Source: Hymenobacter puniceus
Lineage (GTDB): Bacteria; Bacteroidota; Bacteroidia; Cytophagales; Hymenobacteraceae
Reading direction: 5' to 3'
Assembly: GCF_014333525.1 (NCBI RefSeq)
Contig: NZ_JACSCX010000001.1
Coordinates: 930,001 to 994,000 of the forward strand
Length of the DNA stretch: 64,000 nucleotides
Shown one piece after another: positions 17,065-25,523 of the stretch. Position 1 is the first letter of the stretch; each line of letters begins with the position of its first letter. The notes under the pieces were generated by a model. The model was given only the letters and a program-made list of their open reading frames with translations. It did no database searches and was not told where the DNA came from. A program made the position numbers and the translations under genes.

Positions 17065-17340
17065 GGATAGGGCAGTAATATATCAATGTAGACACTGGAA
17101 TACGGACACGATAATCGGCTATAGCGGCGTGGCAGCCGTATTTTGGCGCACAAACGGCGGCGCGTCGTAGGATCTGCTAAGCTGTGTGGCGCTGTAAGAA
17201 TTATTACTGCCTACCGCCTGGCCCACCAGGCGCAGGGGGCGCTGCAGGTTCTGAGCCCCCTGCTGGCGGGTATTGAAATAGCACACCGGGCTGGGCCTTC
17301 AACTTGCTGTTCAAGCGCGGGTAGCCCTTAGCCTATTTCA

Positions 17341-17383
17341 ACACAGAAGCCCCCGCACCAACCTGGTGCGGGGGCTTCTGTGT
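17341..17383. terminator. 20-bp perfect stem hairpin, terminator-like
   Basis: ACACAGAAGCCCCCGCACCA is perfectly inverted at 17364-17383 around the loop ACC. It lies 18 bp past the minus-strand lipoprotein gene. No long T-run follows on either strand, so it may act as a very strong hairpin stop or RNA stabiliser rather than a textbook terminator. Confidence 0.75.
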
Positions 17384-17401
17384 GTTAAGAAACGCTGAAA
17401 G

Positions 17402-18070
17402 CTAGTCTTTCACTTTCACCTTGCCATCGTCGGCGTCGCGCTTCACTTTTGTGCCATTGGAATACTCGGTTTTCCGGTCGCCATCCTTGTCCACCTTCAC
17501 CGTGGTACCATTGGAGTACACGATTTTGGTTTCGCCGTTGGCTTTCTTATCGTATTTCACGATGCTGGGGCCGCTGCGGCGGGCCGGAGCTACGCGGGCC
17601 GGGGCAGCACTTTCGTTGGGCGTTTCGATGCTATACGGCGTACCGGCGTAGTACGTGTCGCGGTTCGACGAGTACGTGTTGTACTGGTTGGGGTCCGTGA
17701 CGATGGTGCGCACCTCACGGTCCGTGTCGTCGTTCACCTGGCGGATGGCAGCGTAGCGGCCGGTGGTGTCGGCAGAATAGCTGGTTTCGATGTCGTTGAG
17801 GCGGCGGCCGCGGGTGTAGTAGGTTTTCTCGATGCGCGTCACGATTACCGTATCCGTCAGCTTGAGGTCGGCAGCAATTTGGTCGGCGAGACGGTCGGCA
17901 TCAGTGCGGTAAGCGGTGGTGTCCGTGTTCGTGCCGGCACCTTCATTCACTACTACAGCCGTATCGGCTGAAGGCGTGGTAGCGGCATCAACGGCGGCAG
18001 GCTTGTCCTGGGAGCAGGAAGCGGCCAGCAACGTAGCCGCGGCCGATACAAAAAGCAGGGTCTTGTGCAT
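17402..18070 (-). CDS. lipoprotein of unknown function with SNGTxVK repeats
   Basis: The 222-residue protein starts with a lipoprotein signal (MHKTLLFVSAAATLLAASC, Cys19). A Thr/Asp/Ala-rich linker follows, then a region with TRIEKTYYTRGRRLNDIE. The C-terminal 55 residues contain three related units: ETKIVYSNGTTVKVDKDG, DRKTEYSNGTKVKRD and a short KVKVKD tail. These look like small beta-hairpins of the kind found in toxin-like or surface repeat proteins. No known domain is recognised. It diverges from the GIN-domain gene across a 207-bp gap. Confidence 0.7.
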   Translation of the reverse strand: MHKTLLFVSAAATLLAASCSQDKPAAVDAATTPSADTAVVVNEGAGTNTDTTAYRTDADRLADQIAADLKLTDTVIVTRIEKTYYTRGRRLNDIETSYSADTTGRYAAIRQVNDDTDREVRTIVTDPNQYNTYSSNRDTYYAGTPYSIETPNESAAPARVAPARRSGPSIVKYDKKANGETKIVYSNGTTVKVDKDGDRKTEYSNGTKVKRDADDGKVKVKD

Positions 18071-18277
18071 AAAAGGAAAATCAATGGAAACAACATATAG
18101 CCCGCTGGCTATAATGGAGCCTGTTACGGCTGCGGTTGCGGCCAGGTTGCCACCAGCCGGTTCGACACCGGCACCACAAAAAAACCATCATGGCCAGGCA
18201 ACGCCCGGCAACACTGCGGCATCTGGCTTCCTGCACGCTGTGGTTATCTTCCATTTCCCTCTTATTCTTTTTTGCTC

Positions 18278-18946
18278 ATGCGCACTTCTTCCATTCTCCG
18301 TTCCGCGGCCGTAGTCGCCGTTTTCAGTGTTGTTTTTGTAGCGGGCGCCCAGGCCCAGCAAATGCGGTCCGTGGGCTCATTCAGCAAGCTACGGGCCAGT
18401 GGCGCCTGCGACGTGGTGCTGGTGCAGGGGGCTACCACGCAAGTGAAAGTGCAGACCGAAAGTGACTTGGAGAAATACATTGTGACGGAAGTACAGAACG
18501 GCACGCTACAGATCTACCGCGACAAAAACGCCCCCAGCCAGCTGTTCAACAGCAAGAAAGTAACGGTGTATGTGACTTGCCCGCGCCTGACCGGCATTGA
18601 AACCAGTGGCGCCTCCGATATCAAGAGCACTTCCACGTTCACGGCCGACAACTTCACTATCCAGGCCAGCGGCGCTTCCGACGTGACCTTGCGCCTCGAC
18701 ACCAAGACGCTGACTGTGCGCGCTTCCGGCGCCTCCGATATCAAGCTGGCCGGCCGCGCCGAGCGCCAGCAGGTGCAGGTAAGCGGCAGTAGCGACTACC
18801 ACGCCGCCGAGCTGCAAAGCCGCACCGCCGACGTGCAGGCCTCCGGCGCTTCCGATGCCTACGTGTTCGTAGAGGAAAGCCTGACCTCGCGCGCTTCCGG
18901 CGCCAGCGACGTGCGCAACAAAGGCAAAGCCCGCGTGACGCGCTAA
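18278..18946 (+). CDS. DUF2807 (GIN domain) secreted protein
   Basis: The ATG at 18278 gives a signal peptide (MRTSSILRSAAVVAVFSVVFVAGAQAQ). The mature chain is a GIN-domain/DUF2807 beta-helix, the putative head of auto-transporter-like adhesins in Bacteroidota. Seven turns carry a SG(A/S)(S/C)D unit: SGACDVV, SGASDIKS, SGASDVTL, SGASDIKL, SGSSDYH, SGASDAYV and SGASDVRN, spaced about 18-38 residues apart. Such regular ladders form one face of the helix. Homologues are periplasmic or surface-exposed; ligand unknown. A TTG two codons upstream is in frame but less likely as start. Confidence 0.9.
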   Translation: MRTSSILRSAAVVAVFSVVFVAGAQAQQMRSVGSFSKLRASGACDVVLVQGATTQVKVQTESDLEKYIVTEVQNGTLQIYRDKNAPSQLFNSKKVTVYVTCPRLTGIETSGASDIKSTSTFTADNFTIQASGASDVTLRLDTKTLTVRASGASDIKLAGRAERQQVQVSGSSDYHAAELQSRTADVQASGASDAYVFVEESLTSRASGASDVRNKGKARVTR

Positions 18947-18985
18947 ACCCGCTGCGTCGTTAGTGACTAGTCGTAACTGGCTAAA

Positions 18986-19088
18986 AGAACGTCATTCCGA
19001 GCTTGCCGAGGAATCTCGCGTGCTGACGTTGCAACGGTAATCAGACGTCAGCACGCGAGATTCCTCGGCAAGCTCGGAATGACGTTCT
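18986..19088. repeat. dispersed palindrome, family A, 44-bp perfect arms
   Basis: Arms at 18986-19029 and 19045-19088 are perfect inverted copies, starting AGAACGTCATTCCGAGC and ending GCGTGCTGACGT, around a 15-base spacer. It is the best preserved copy in the window. It fills the space between the convergent GIN and pectate lyase genes, where no other terminator is seen. Confidence 0.95.
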
Positions 19089-19145
19089 GATAGAAAGCAG
19101 AAGTCACGCCTATGCCCAGTCTGGCTTGCCTCAAACCCGATCCAA

Positions 19146-20630
19146 CTATTGCTTATCGGTGGGCGCGGCCACCAGACTGTTGAGGTACACTTCCAGCATG
19201 GTGTAGCCGTTGGGGGCGGTTTTAGCGCGGTCGGCGGGGTTGGTGGCGCTGAGGCCGTGGGCTTTTTCCCAAGCGTCGGGCATGCCGTCGTGGTCGGTAT
19301 CGGGCGGAGCAGGCGTACTGCGCAGCTCCGGCCACGCCCGCTCCGACACGCTGTAAGGCGTGCCATGCGGGTAGCCGCCCTGCACGTCAATCAGGCGGCC
19401 CGTGCGCGTCACCACGTCGCGGATGATGCGCGCATCGAGCGTGTCGCGGCGCGGGCGAATGGCGCCTACGCTCTGCAGCACGACCCGGTAGGCGTCCGGT
19501 GCCGCCTGCGTAGCTACTGGGCCCAGGTCGAAGGGCTGCGCGGCCTGGGCCAGCACGGTATCGGCGGCGGTACCGCCGTTCATCGTCACGCCTAGCCAGT
19601 TGTGGCGGGTCACGTCGGCGCTGGCATCCACGTAGTTGCCGCTGAGGTAGAATCTGCCGTAGGGCAGCGGGTTTTTGCCTTCCGTGATTTTGTAGGGGTT
19701 CAGCACCCGGGCCTTTACTTTGGGGTTGGTGGAGGGGCCGTATTTGTAGTAGTTGCCCACGATGTTGTAGTTGCCGCCCTCGCCGGCGTACACGTTGTTT
19801 TCGCCCCAGTTGTAGAGCACGTTGTTGCGGAAATCCACGTTTTCGTAGCCGGCCGGGTGCGTGTAGCGGCTGCCGTTGAAGCGCGGCGTGCGGTTGTTGC
19901 AGTGCGCAAACAGGTTGTGGTGCATGGTGGCGTGCTGCCCGCCCCAGATGCCCCCAAACCCGTGCCGCTCGAAGTCCTTGTCGCCGGTTTCGAAGTGGTA
20001 GGAGTAATTCAGCGGCTCACTGATCAGGTTCCATTGCAGCGTCGTGCTGTCGCCTTCGTACACCGACAGCACCTCGTCGGTGCTCCAGCTCATCGAGCAG
20101 TGGTCGACTATCAAACGGTTGTTGCGCAGCCCGCCGAAGGCATCGTCGCCGCCGCCGCCGTTTACCTGGCCCTGGTTCTGGTGCCGGTCGCCCATGCGGA
20201 AGCGCACAAACCGCACGATGACGTTATGGGCCTTCACGCTCACCGGGTAGTCGGCCAGACAGATTCCGTCGCCGGGCGCTGTCTGGCCCGCCGCGGTGGT
20301 GTTGGGCTGGCTGATGGTGAGCGGCGCCTGCAGATGAATGGTGCCCGACACCCGAAACACCACCGTCCGGGCCGGAGCCGGCTTGCTGAGGGCGTAGCGC
20401 AAACTGCCGGGCTGGTTGTCGTCGAGCAGGTTGGTGACTTCGAATACGGTGGTCGGTACGGCTGCCGTGCCCCGCCCGCCGCTAGTGAAGCGCCCGGCGC
20501 CTTCGGCCCCCGGAAACGCCAACTGCTGCGCCACGGCCGGCGTGGCAGCTAGACCTACAAGCAGCAGGGGCAGCAAGCCAGAGCGGCGGCGAGCAACAGG
20601 AACACAGTTGAAAGGTGGAAGGTGGGGCAT
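19146..20630 (-). CDS. secreted pectate lyase-like polysaccharide lyase
   Basis: The 494-residue protein has an N-terminal signal (RSGLLPLLLVGLAATPAVAQQ) and then AFPGAEGAGRFTSGGRGG-like sequence, the classic start of PL1/PL9-type parallel beta-helix pectate lyases in Bacteroidota. VDHCSMSWSTDEVLS and HHNLFAHCNNRTPRFNG are typical ladder and catalytic-face motifs. The C-terminus ends with DTDHDGMPDAWEKAHGL, a calcium-binding thrombospondin type 3 loop common in these enzymes. Predicted to cleave pectin outside the cell. The start at 20630 was chosen because it leads straight into the signal peptide. No SusCD genes are adjacent. Confidence 0.9.
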   Translation of the reverse strand: MPHLPPFNCVPVARRRSGLLPLLLVGLAATPAVAQQLAFPGAEGAGRFTSGGRGTAAVPTTVFEVTNLLDDNQPGSLRYALSKPAPARTVVFRVSGTIHLQAPLTISQPNTTAAGQTAPGDGICLADYPVSVKAHNVIVRFVRFRMGDRHQNQGQVNGGGGDDAFGGLRNNRLIVDHCSMSWSTDEVLSVYEGDSTTLQWNLISEPLNYSYHFETGDKDFERHGFGGIWGGQHATMHHNLFAHCNNRTPRFNGSRYTHPAGYENVDFRNNVLYNWGENNVYAGEGGNYNIVGNYYKYGPSTNPKVKARVLNPYKITEGKNPLPYGRFYLSGNYVDASADVTRHNWLGVTMNGGTAADTVLAQAAQPFDLGPVATQAAPDAYRVVLQSVGAIRPRRDTLDARIIRDVVTRTGRLIDVQGGYPHGTPYSVSERAWPELRSTPAPPDTDHDGMPDAWEKAHGLSATNPADRAKTAPNGYTMLEVYLNSLVAAPTDKQ

Positions 20631-20885
20631 CGGGTGGGGCAGAATAGAGGCTTCCCCCAACCTACCCCAAATGAAGCGGCAACATTGCACGCCCATAGGC
20701 ATTTCTTTGCGCAAACGATGCCGGCAACGTTGCCACCGGACACCACCTCAGGCAGCCTTTGCTGCGAATATGCCGGCAGGGCCTTTCGTAGCTTCGTGCC
20801 GCCGATGCTCCGGGCTGCTGCCTGCCTGGTTAGCGTATGCCGGCCAGCCTGGTCTCAGCTGGCTGCTTCCTGTTTTTGCTGTTGC

Positions 20886-21461
20886 ATGAATCACCGCCAT
20901 TTCCTGTTGCATAAGCCGTTCGGCTACCTTAGTCAGTTTCGTAGCGAAGACGCCCGCGAGGCCCGCAAAAAGAAATTTCTGGGGGCGCTGCACGACTTTC
21001 CCGAAGGCACCATGTCTATCGGCCGCCTCGACGAGCACAGCGAAGGCCTGTTGTTGCTCACTACCGACGGCCGCGTAAGTGAGCGGGTGCGCCGCAAAGA
21101 CGTAGAGAAGGAATACTACGCCCAGGTGGATGGCCTCATCACCGACGAAGCCGTGGCGCTATTGCAGCAGGGCGTAGAAATCAGTATTCCCGAAGGCAAC
21201 TACCTGACGCTGCCCTGCGCCGCCTTCCGCCTGGAGCACGCCCCCGACCTGCCGCCCCGCATCCGCAAAATCCGCGACGACCGGCACGGCCCCACCAGTT
21301 GGGTCAGCATCACCGTGACGGAAGGCAAAAACCGCCAGGTGCGCAAAATGACGGCCGCCGTCGGCTTCCCCACGCTACGGCTGGTGCGGGTGCGCATCGG
21401 CAGCATTGTGCTGGGCAGCCTGCAGCCCGGCGAAGTGCAGGAAGTGCCTGAGTTGCTGTAG
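20886..21461 (+). CDS. rluE: 23S rRNA pseudouridine synthase, RsuA/RluE family
   Basis: The 191-residue protein begins LLHKPFGYLSQF and has the catalytic aspartate in GRLDEHSEGLLLLT (Asp49), with KNRQVRKM near the C-terminus. This is the RsuA/RluB/E/F group; the lack of an N-terminal S4 domain and the length point to RluE, which modifies a uridine in helix 89 of 23S rRNA in E. coli. The start at 20886 was chosen because the upstream extension (Cys-rich) is unlike any family member. Symbol by family resemblance, not certain orthology. Confidence 0.85.
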   Translation: MNHRHFLLHKPFGYLSQFRSEDAREARKKKFLGALHDFPEGTMSIGRLDEHSEGLLLLTTDGRVSERVRRKDVEKEYYAQVDGLITDEAVALLQQGVEISIPEGNYLTLPCAAFRLEHAPDLPPRIRKIRDDRHGPTSWVSITVTEGKNRQVRKMTAAVGFPTLRLVRVRIGSIVLGSLQPGEVQEVPELL

Positions 21462-21490
21462 TAATCCGGTTTCACTCGTGTCTTTGGATA

Positions 21491-22354
21491 CTAGGCATTC
21501 ACCACACGCCCCCCGTTGGGGTGCAGCGTCTGGCCCGAAAAGTAGGAACCGTCTTCAGATGCCAGAAACACATAGGCTGGCGCCACTTCCGATGGCTGCC
21601 CGGCGCGGCCCATAGGCGTGTCGCGGCCGAACACGGCTACTTTGAGCGCGCCCGCCGACGAAGGAATGAACGGCGTCCAGATGGGGCCCGGCGCTACGGA
21701 GTTTACGCGGATGCCTTTAGAAGCCAGCTGCAGCGCCAGCGCCCTGGTAAAGGACGTAATGGCCCCTTTCGTGGACGTGTAGTCGATCAGTTGCTCATTG
21801 CCGGCAAAGGCATTCACCGACGAGGTGTTGATGATGGAGTCGCCTTCTTTGAGGTGCTCCAGCGCGGCCCGCGTGATGCGGAAAAACGACTTAATGTTCA
21901 GCTCGAAGATAGAGTCCAGCTCTTCATCCTTGATTTCGGTGAGCGAGTCGTGCCAGTTCTGCTCGGCGGCGTTGTTGACCAGAATGTTGAGGCCACCCAG
22001 CTCCTGCACGGTGCGGCGCACCACTTCCTCGCAGAAGGCAGGCTGCTTCAGGTCGCCGGAGAGCAGCACGCAGCGGCGGCCTTCAGCTTCCACCAAGCGC
22101 AGCACTTCCTCGGCGTCTTCCTGCTCGCGGGGCGTGTATACGATGGCGACGTGGGCACCTTCGCGGGCAAAGTGCACGGCCACCGCCCGCCCGATACCAG
22201 AGTCGCCGCCCGTAATCAGGGCTACTTTGTCGCGCAGCTTGTTGGCACCCTGGTATCCTTCGCGGATGTATTCGGGCTGGGGCGTCATTTTGGATTCCAG
22301 GCCCGGTTGCTCGCTTTGGTGCTGGGGCGGAAAGAGGGATGGTTTATCGGACAT
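21491..22354 (-). CDS. SDR-family oxidoreductase, YghA/YhdF-like
   Basis: The 287-residue protein has a polar 40-residue N-terminal extension, then the Rossmann motif TGGDSGIG (48-55), NNAAEQ (127-132) and the catalytic Ser179, Tyr192 and Lys196 (YTSTK). The extension, the GGDSGIGRAVAV variant and the PxGPIWTPFIPSS segment match the YghA/general-stress SDR subgroup, NAD(P)-dependent enzymes of uncertain substrate often tied to stress response. It converges with the pseudouridine synthase gene; no terminator hairpin is seen between them in the 29-bp gap. Confidence 0.9.
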   Translation of the reverse strand: MSDKPSLFPPQHQSEQPGLESKMTPQPEYIREGYQGANKLRDKVALITGGDSGIGRAVAVHFAREGAHVAIVYTPREQEDAEEVLRLVEAEGRRCVLLSGDLKQPAFCEEVVRRTVQELGGLNILVNNAAEQNWHDSLTEIKDEELDSIFELNIKSFFRITRAALEHLKEGDSIINTSSVNAFAGNEQLIDYTSTKGAITSFTRALALQLASKGIRVNSVAPGPIWTPFIPSSAGALKVAVFGRDTPMGRAGQPSEVAPAYVFLASEDGSYFSGQTLHPNGGRVVNA

Positions 22355-22749
22355 CAGAATGGCTTTTTCACATGAATAATGAGCTTATCCTAACGGCTGC
22401 AAAGAAGCGCAGTTGCACCTGATGCCAGGTTGCGGAAACCGGTGGCCGCTTTAGGGCAGATTAGCTTGGTGAGCCGCACCGTATAATTTCCCGCAGCAGG
22501 CCGTAACCGAAGCTGCCTTGCCCTCCGTATCTTTGTGAATTCGCGGCCCCGGCTGCGTGCAGTTATGCAATTATTTTTATACCTTAACTGATGCTCCCCG
22601 GGCAGGTTTATCTCCTTCTCCTGACCGTGAGCCTATCTTGTGAACCATACGGGCTGAATATCGGTTTTTACCTATAATACAGCTATCGTAAGAGGGCTTT
22701 CAACATCTCCACACACGCCATTCGGCAATCATACCACTACATACCACGC
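22355..22749. other. gene-free leader region upstream of the cold-shock protein
   Basis: A 395-bp gap between two divergent genes. It contains no ORF with family sense. The plus-strand part from 22572 has an AT-rich TATTTTTATACC box and then about 170 bases before the cold-shock gene start. A long untranslated leader like those of cspA-type mRNAs is possible but is not shown. Confidence 0.4.
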
Positions 22750-23220
22750 ATGGGCAAATCGCAGGCAACCTTCGGCAAGAAGGAAAATGAGAAAAAGCGG
22801 CTGAAGAAGCGCAACGAAAAAGCAGAGAAGAAAGAAGAGCGCCAGGCCAACGCCAAGAAAGGTCAGCCCCTGGACGAAATGCTCGCCTACGTAGACGAGA
22901 ACGGCAACATCACGTCTACGCCGCCGGACCCAACCAAGAAGAAAAAGGAAATCAAGGTAGAGGACATCCGCCTGGGTGCCATGCGCCAGGAAGACATGGA
23001 GCAGGAAGATCCGATCCGCAAGGGCCAGGTGACCTTCTTCAACGACTCTAAAGGGTACGGCTTCATCAAGGACTCTGTAACGCAGCAGAGCATCTTCGTG
23101 CACGCCAACGGTCTGTCGAGCGGTACTACCATCAAGGAGAACGACAAAGTGAGCTTCGAGGTGGAAATGGGCCCTAAGGGTCCGAGTGCCTTCAACGTGA
23201 AAGTAGGCGGCGGCGAGTAG
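22750..23220 (+). CDS. cold-shock domain protein with lysine-rich N-terminal extension
   Basis: The 156-residue protein has a single cold-shock domain at its C-terminus (about 89-156): KGQVTFFNDSKGYGFIKD with RNP1-like KGYGFI, and SIFVHANGL as RNP2. Before it lie 88 residues that are strongly basic and charged (KKENEKKRLKKRNEKAEKKEE), probably disordered or coiled and RNA-binding. This long-form architecture is known in Bacteroidota but differs from the 70-residue CspA type. Predicted cytoplasmic single-stranded nucleic acid-binding protein or RNA chaperone. A GC-rich hairpin follows at 23243-23277. Confidence 0.9.
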   Translation: MGKSQATFGKKENEKKRLKKRNEKAEKKEERQANAKKGQPLDEMLAYVDENGNITSTPPDPTKKKKEIKVEDIRLGAMRQEDMEQEDPIRKGQVTFFNDSKGYGFIKDSVTQQSIFVHANGLSSGTTIKENDKVSFEVEMGPKGPSAFNVKVGGGE

Positions 23221-23242
23221 GCCCCGATTTTACTACAATGCG

Positions 23243-23277
23243 CAAGCGGCCGCAGCTCCGGAGAGCTGCGGCCGCTT
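23243..23277 (+). terminator. GC-rich hairpin after the cold-shock gene
   Basis: AAGCGGCCGCAGCTC and GAGCTGCGGCCGCTT form a 15-bp perfect stem around CGGA. The following T-run is weak, so it is a probable but not textbook terminator. Confidence 0.7.
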
Positions 23278-23720
23278 GGCATTTCAGCTAGCCTGAGCGG
23301 AGCATACTGGTATGGCTGGTGGGCATGAAAGTGCCAGCGCACAAACCCGATAGAGCAATAGGCAGGGCCTGCTTGCAACAGGCCGCCCAGCGGGAATAAT
23401 GCCAGTCTCAGAGTAGATTAGGAATGTAGCAGCTAGTGTTTTCTTCGGGCAGAGCACTTGGCACGATTGTGGAATTGCATGGTGTAGTGGCCACCGAAAC
23501 TTGCTGTCCTGCAGATAACATTGCCCCGATGCACAGACCTGATTTTCCCGCACGCGTTCCGCGGAGCTGCCTGAGCTCTATACCTGCAGAGGTGTAAAGC
23601 CTCCCCTTCATTGGTGCCGAACCGCCTGTATACAATAGTTCGCGCAACGCAGTGGTTGGCAGGCAATATGCAATGTGCTAGCACCGGTTTTGGATGCGGG
23701 CCCGCAGAATGATTTTCGAC

Positions 23721-23755
23721 TTTGCCGACACAATACGCCTTTTTCAATATTTTTA
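23721..23755 (+). promoter_or_regulatory. candidate Bacteroidota promoter for the DUF2147 gene
   Basis: TTTG at 23721 and TATTTTTA at 23748, one base off the TAnnTTTG consensus, are 23 bases apart. Predicted transcription would begin about 34 bp before the start codon. Based on motif match only. Confidence 0.4.
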
Positions 23756-23795
23756 GCTTCCAAACTCACTTCTCACCTCTTTTTTCAATTCCCCC

Positions 23796-24251
23796 ATGAT
23801 CAAACGTTTTCTTAGCTTCCTGCTGTTGGTAGGCTTGCTGCTAGCCACTGTCGCTACTCAGGCGGCCCCCAACCCCGATGCCGTTATTGGAGTCTGGAAA
23901 AACGGCGAGGGTACTGGCATGGTCCAGATTTACAAGAAAGGCGACAAATACTTCGGCCGTATTGTGTGGCTGAAAGTGCCCAACAACCCTGACGGCACGC
24001 CTCGCACCGACGTCAATAATCCCGACGAAACCAAGCGCAAAACGCCGCTGAAGGGCCTGGAGAACATGCGCAACTTCGCCTACACGGGCGAAAACAAGTG
24101 GGAAAACGGCAGCATCTACGACCCCAAGAATGGCAGCGACTACAGCTGCGAAATGACTCTGACCGATGCCAATACCTTGGAAGTAAGGGGCTTCATCGGC
24201 GTTTCCCTGTTCGGCCGGACCGACGTGTGGAAGCGGCAGGTAAAGAAGTAA
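23796..24251 (+). CDS. DUF2147 domain-containing secreted protein
   Basis: The 151-residue protein has a signal peptide (MIKRFLSFLLLVGLLLATVATQA). The mature chain begins DAVIGVWKNGEGTGMVQIYKKGDKYFGRIVWLK and continues with SIYDPKNGSDYSCEMTL and LEVRGFIGVSLFGRTDVWKR. These are the signatures of DUF2147, a small lipocalin-like periplasmic or outer-membrane-associated family of unknown function found widely in Bacteroidota. It is followed by a clear terminator at 24270-24317, so it is probably transcribed alone. Confidence 0.92.
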   Translation: MIKRFLSFLLLVGLLLATVATQAAPNPDAVIGVWKNGEGTGMVQIYKKGDKYFGRIVWLKVPNNPDGTPRTDVNNPDETKRKTPLKGLENMRNFAYTGENKWENGSIYDPKNGSDYSCEMTLTDANTLEVRGFIGVSLFGRTDVWKRQVKK

Positions 24252-24269
24252 ATACCAGCGCGGTTTCTC

Positions 24270-24317
24270 ACCGGCTTCGGTTACTGCTCCGGCAGGCAAC
24301 CGAAGCCGGCTTTTTTG
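24270..24317 (+). terminator. terminator after the DUF2147 gene
   Basis: ACCGGCTTCGGTT and AACCGAAGCCGG(C)T form a 13-bp stem around a 15-base loop, followed by TTTTTT. Confidence 0.9.
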
Positions 24318-24342
24318 GTTGCTTCCATCTTCTTCCTGCCCT

Positions 24343-25416
24343 ATGATCCATCGTTACGCCCCACTTCTGGCTTTGCTACTGGCTTCGGCCCCGGCGCTGG
24401 CCCAGGTTACGGATACTACCACCACGGCCGCTCCTCCAGCCCTTGAAAACTTCGAGGAGTTTGGCGACGCCACCGAAGGCGGCACCAATTACGCCACTCA
24501 GAAGGTGTTATACCTCTCGCCTACCAAGCTGATTTCGGTGGGTTATGAGGCCCAGCTGCCCTACACGCTCACTTCCACGGGCCGGCACACGCTTAGCACT
24601 ACCGGTGAGCCGACCACGGCTGAAACCAAAATCAACTCGGCCCGTGGCTTGCGGCTGGGCTTTAATGCGCCGGTGATTTCGCGCAACAACGTCATCGTGA
24701 ACCTGGGCTTGACCTACTGGAACACTGGCCTGGACATTGCCAACCCCGAGCGCTCGGTGTACTTCCGGCAGCTGGAAGACGGCCTGCGCACCACTGGCAT
24801 CAACGCCACCGTGTTCAAGCCCTTCGATATCAAGCACTTTGCGTTGGTGCAGTTGAACGCCGACGCCAGCGGCAACTACCGCAGGCCCGGCGACATCAGC
24901 TCTAAGCACCTGACGTACAGCGCCACAGCCATCTACGGCTGGAAACCCAACGACAACCTGCAATGGGGCCTGGGCGTGAGCCGGACTTACCGCGCCGGTC
25001 AGCTGCTTTACATTCCGGTGGTACTCTACAACCGCACATTTACGCCTCAGTGGGGCTGCGAAGTGGTGTTTCCGGCCCGCGCTGAAATCCGGCGCAATTT
25101 CGGTACCACGGCGCTGCTGAAATTCGGCTACGAGCTGGAAGGCAACGTGTACTACCTCGGCGACGCCGGGCTGGGCGACGTGTACCTGCGCCGGGGTGAA
25201 CTGAAGCCGCGCCTGACCTACGAGCAGAAGCTGACGGGTTTCGTGTGGGTGTCGGCGCAGGCCGGCCTGCGCTACAACTACCGCAACGACGCCTTCCGCG
25301 ACCAAAACCCTACCGGCGAGCGGGAAAGCCTGCTGGGCTCCGAGCCTTCGCTCTATCAGAACGAGCTAACCAATCCGCTGTACTTCAACCTCAGCCTGAA
25401 CCTGGTTAGCCCATAA
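24343..25416 (+). CDS. DUF6268-like outer-membrane beta-barrel protein
   Basis: The 357-residue protein starts with a signal peptide (MIHRYAPLLALLLASAPALAQ) at the ATG at 24343, which lies 26 bp after the previous terminator. The mature region is a repeat of amphipathic strands (VIVNLGLTYWNTGLD, LQWGLGVSRTYRAGQ, VWVSAQAGLRYNYRN) and ends NPLYFNLSLNLVSP, a barrel-type C-terminus. The overall pattern suggests the DUF6268 family of predicted outer-membrane proteins in Bacteroidota. Function unknown. A bidirectional terminator separates it from the broken barrel gene. Confidence 0.75.
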   Translation: MIHRYAPLLALLLASAPALAQVTDTTTTAAPPALENFEEFGDATEGGTNYATQKVLYLSPTKLISVGYEAQLPYTLTSTGRHTLSTTGEPTTAETKINSARGLRLGFNAPVISRNNVIVNLGLTYWNTGLDIANPERSVYFRQLEDGLRTTGINATVFKPFDIKHFALVQLNADASGNYRRPGDISSKHLTYSATAIYGWKPNDNLQWGLGVSRTYRAGQLLYIPVVLYNRTFTPQWGCEVVFPARAEIRRNFGTTALLKFGYELEGNVYYLGDAGLGDVYLRRGELKPRLTYEQKLTGFVWVSAQAGLRYNYRNDAFRDQNPTGERESLLGSEPSLYQNELTNPLYFNLSLNLVSP

Positions 25417-25446
25417 AACGCACTCAACACCTTGTGTTTTTCAAGC

Positions 25447-25486
25447 AAAAAGCGGTGGCAGCTCTCAGGAGCTGCCACCGCTTTTT
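25447..25486. terminator. bidirectional terminator
   Basis: AAAAAGCGGTGGCAGCTC and GAGCTGCCACCGCTTTTT form an 18-bp perfect stem around TCAG, between two convergent genes. Confidence 0.93.
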
Positions 25487-25523
25487 GGTATCTGGCCAGA
25501 CTGGTACGTTTGCCGCAGCGGCT

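Larger units (their letters stand above)
17013..17401. other. gene-free stretch between convergent genes
   Basis: This 389-bp gap carries two terminator hairpins, one at each side (17029-17064 and 17341-17383). The 275 bp between them contain no ORF with family sense and no dispersed repeat. Confidence 0.6.
23221..23795. other. gene-free stretch upstream of the DUF2147 gene
   Basis: This 575-bp gap starts with the hairpin at 23243-23277. Three overlapping minus-strand ORFs of 79-104 codons (23284-23747) show no signal peptide, domain or family sense and are judged chance. The right end is AT-rich and holds a candidate promoter. Confidence 0.5.

Noticed and set aside
17143..17331. 62-codon plus ORF in the convergent gap
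   Set aside because: No start context, no family sense, between two terminators.
23284..23747. three overlapping minus ORFs of 79-104 codons
   Set aside because: Mutually overlapping, no signal or domain, and no codon bias visible.
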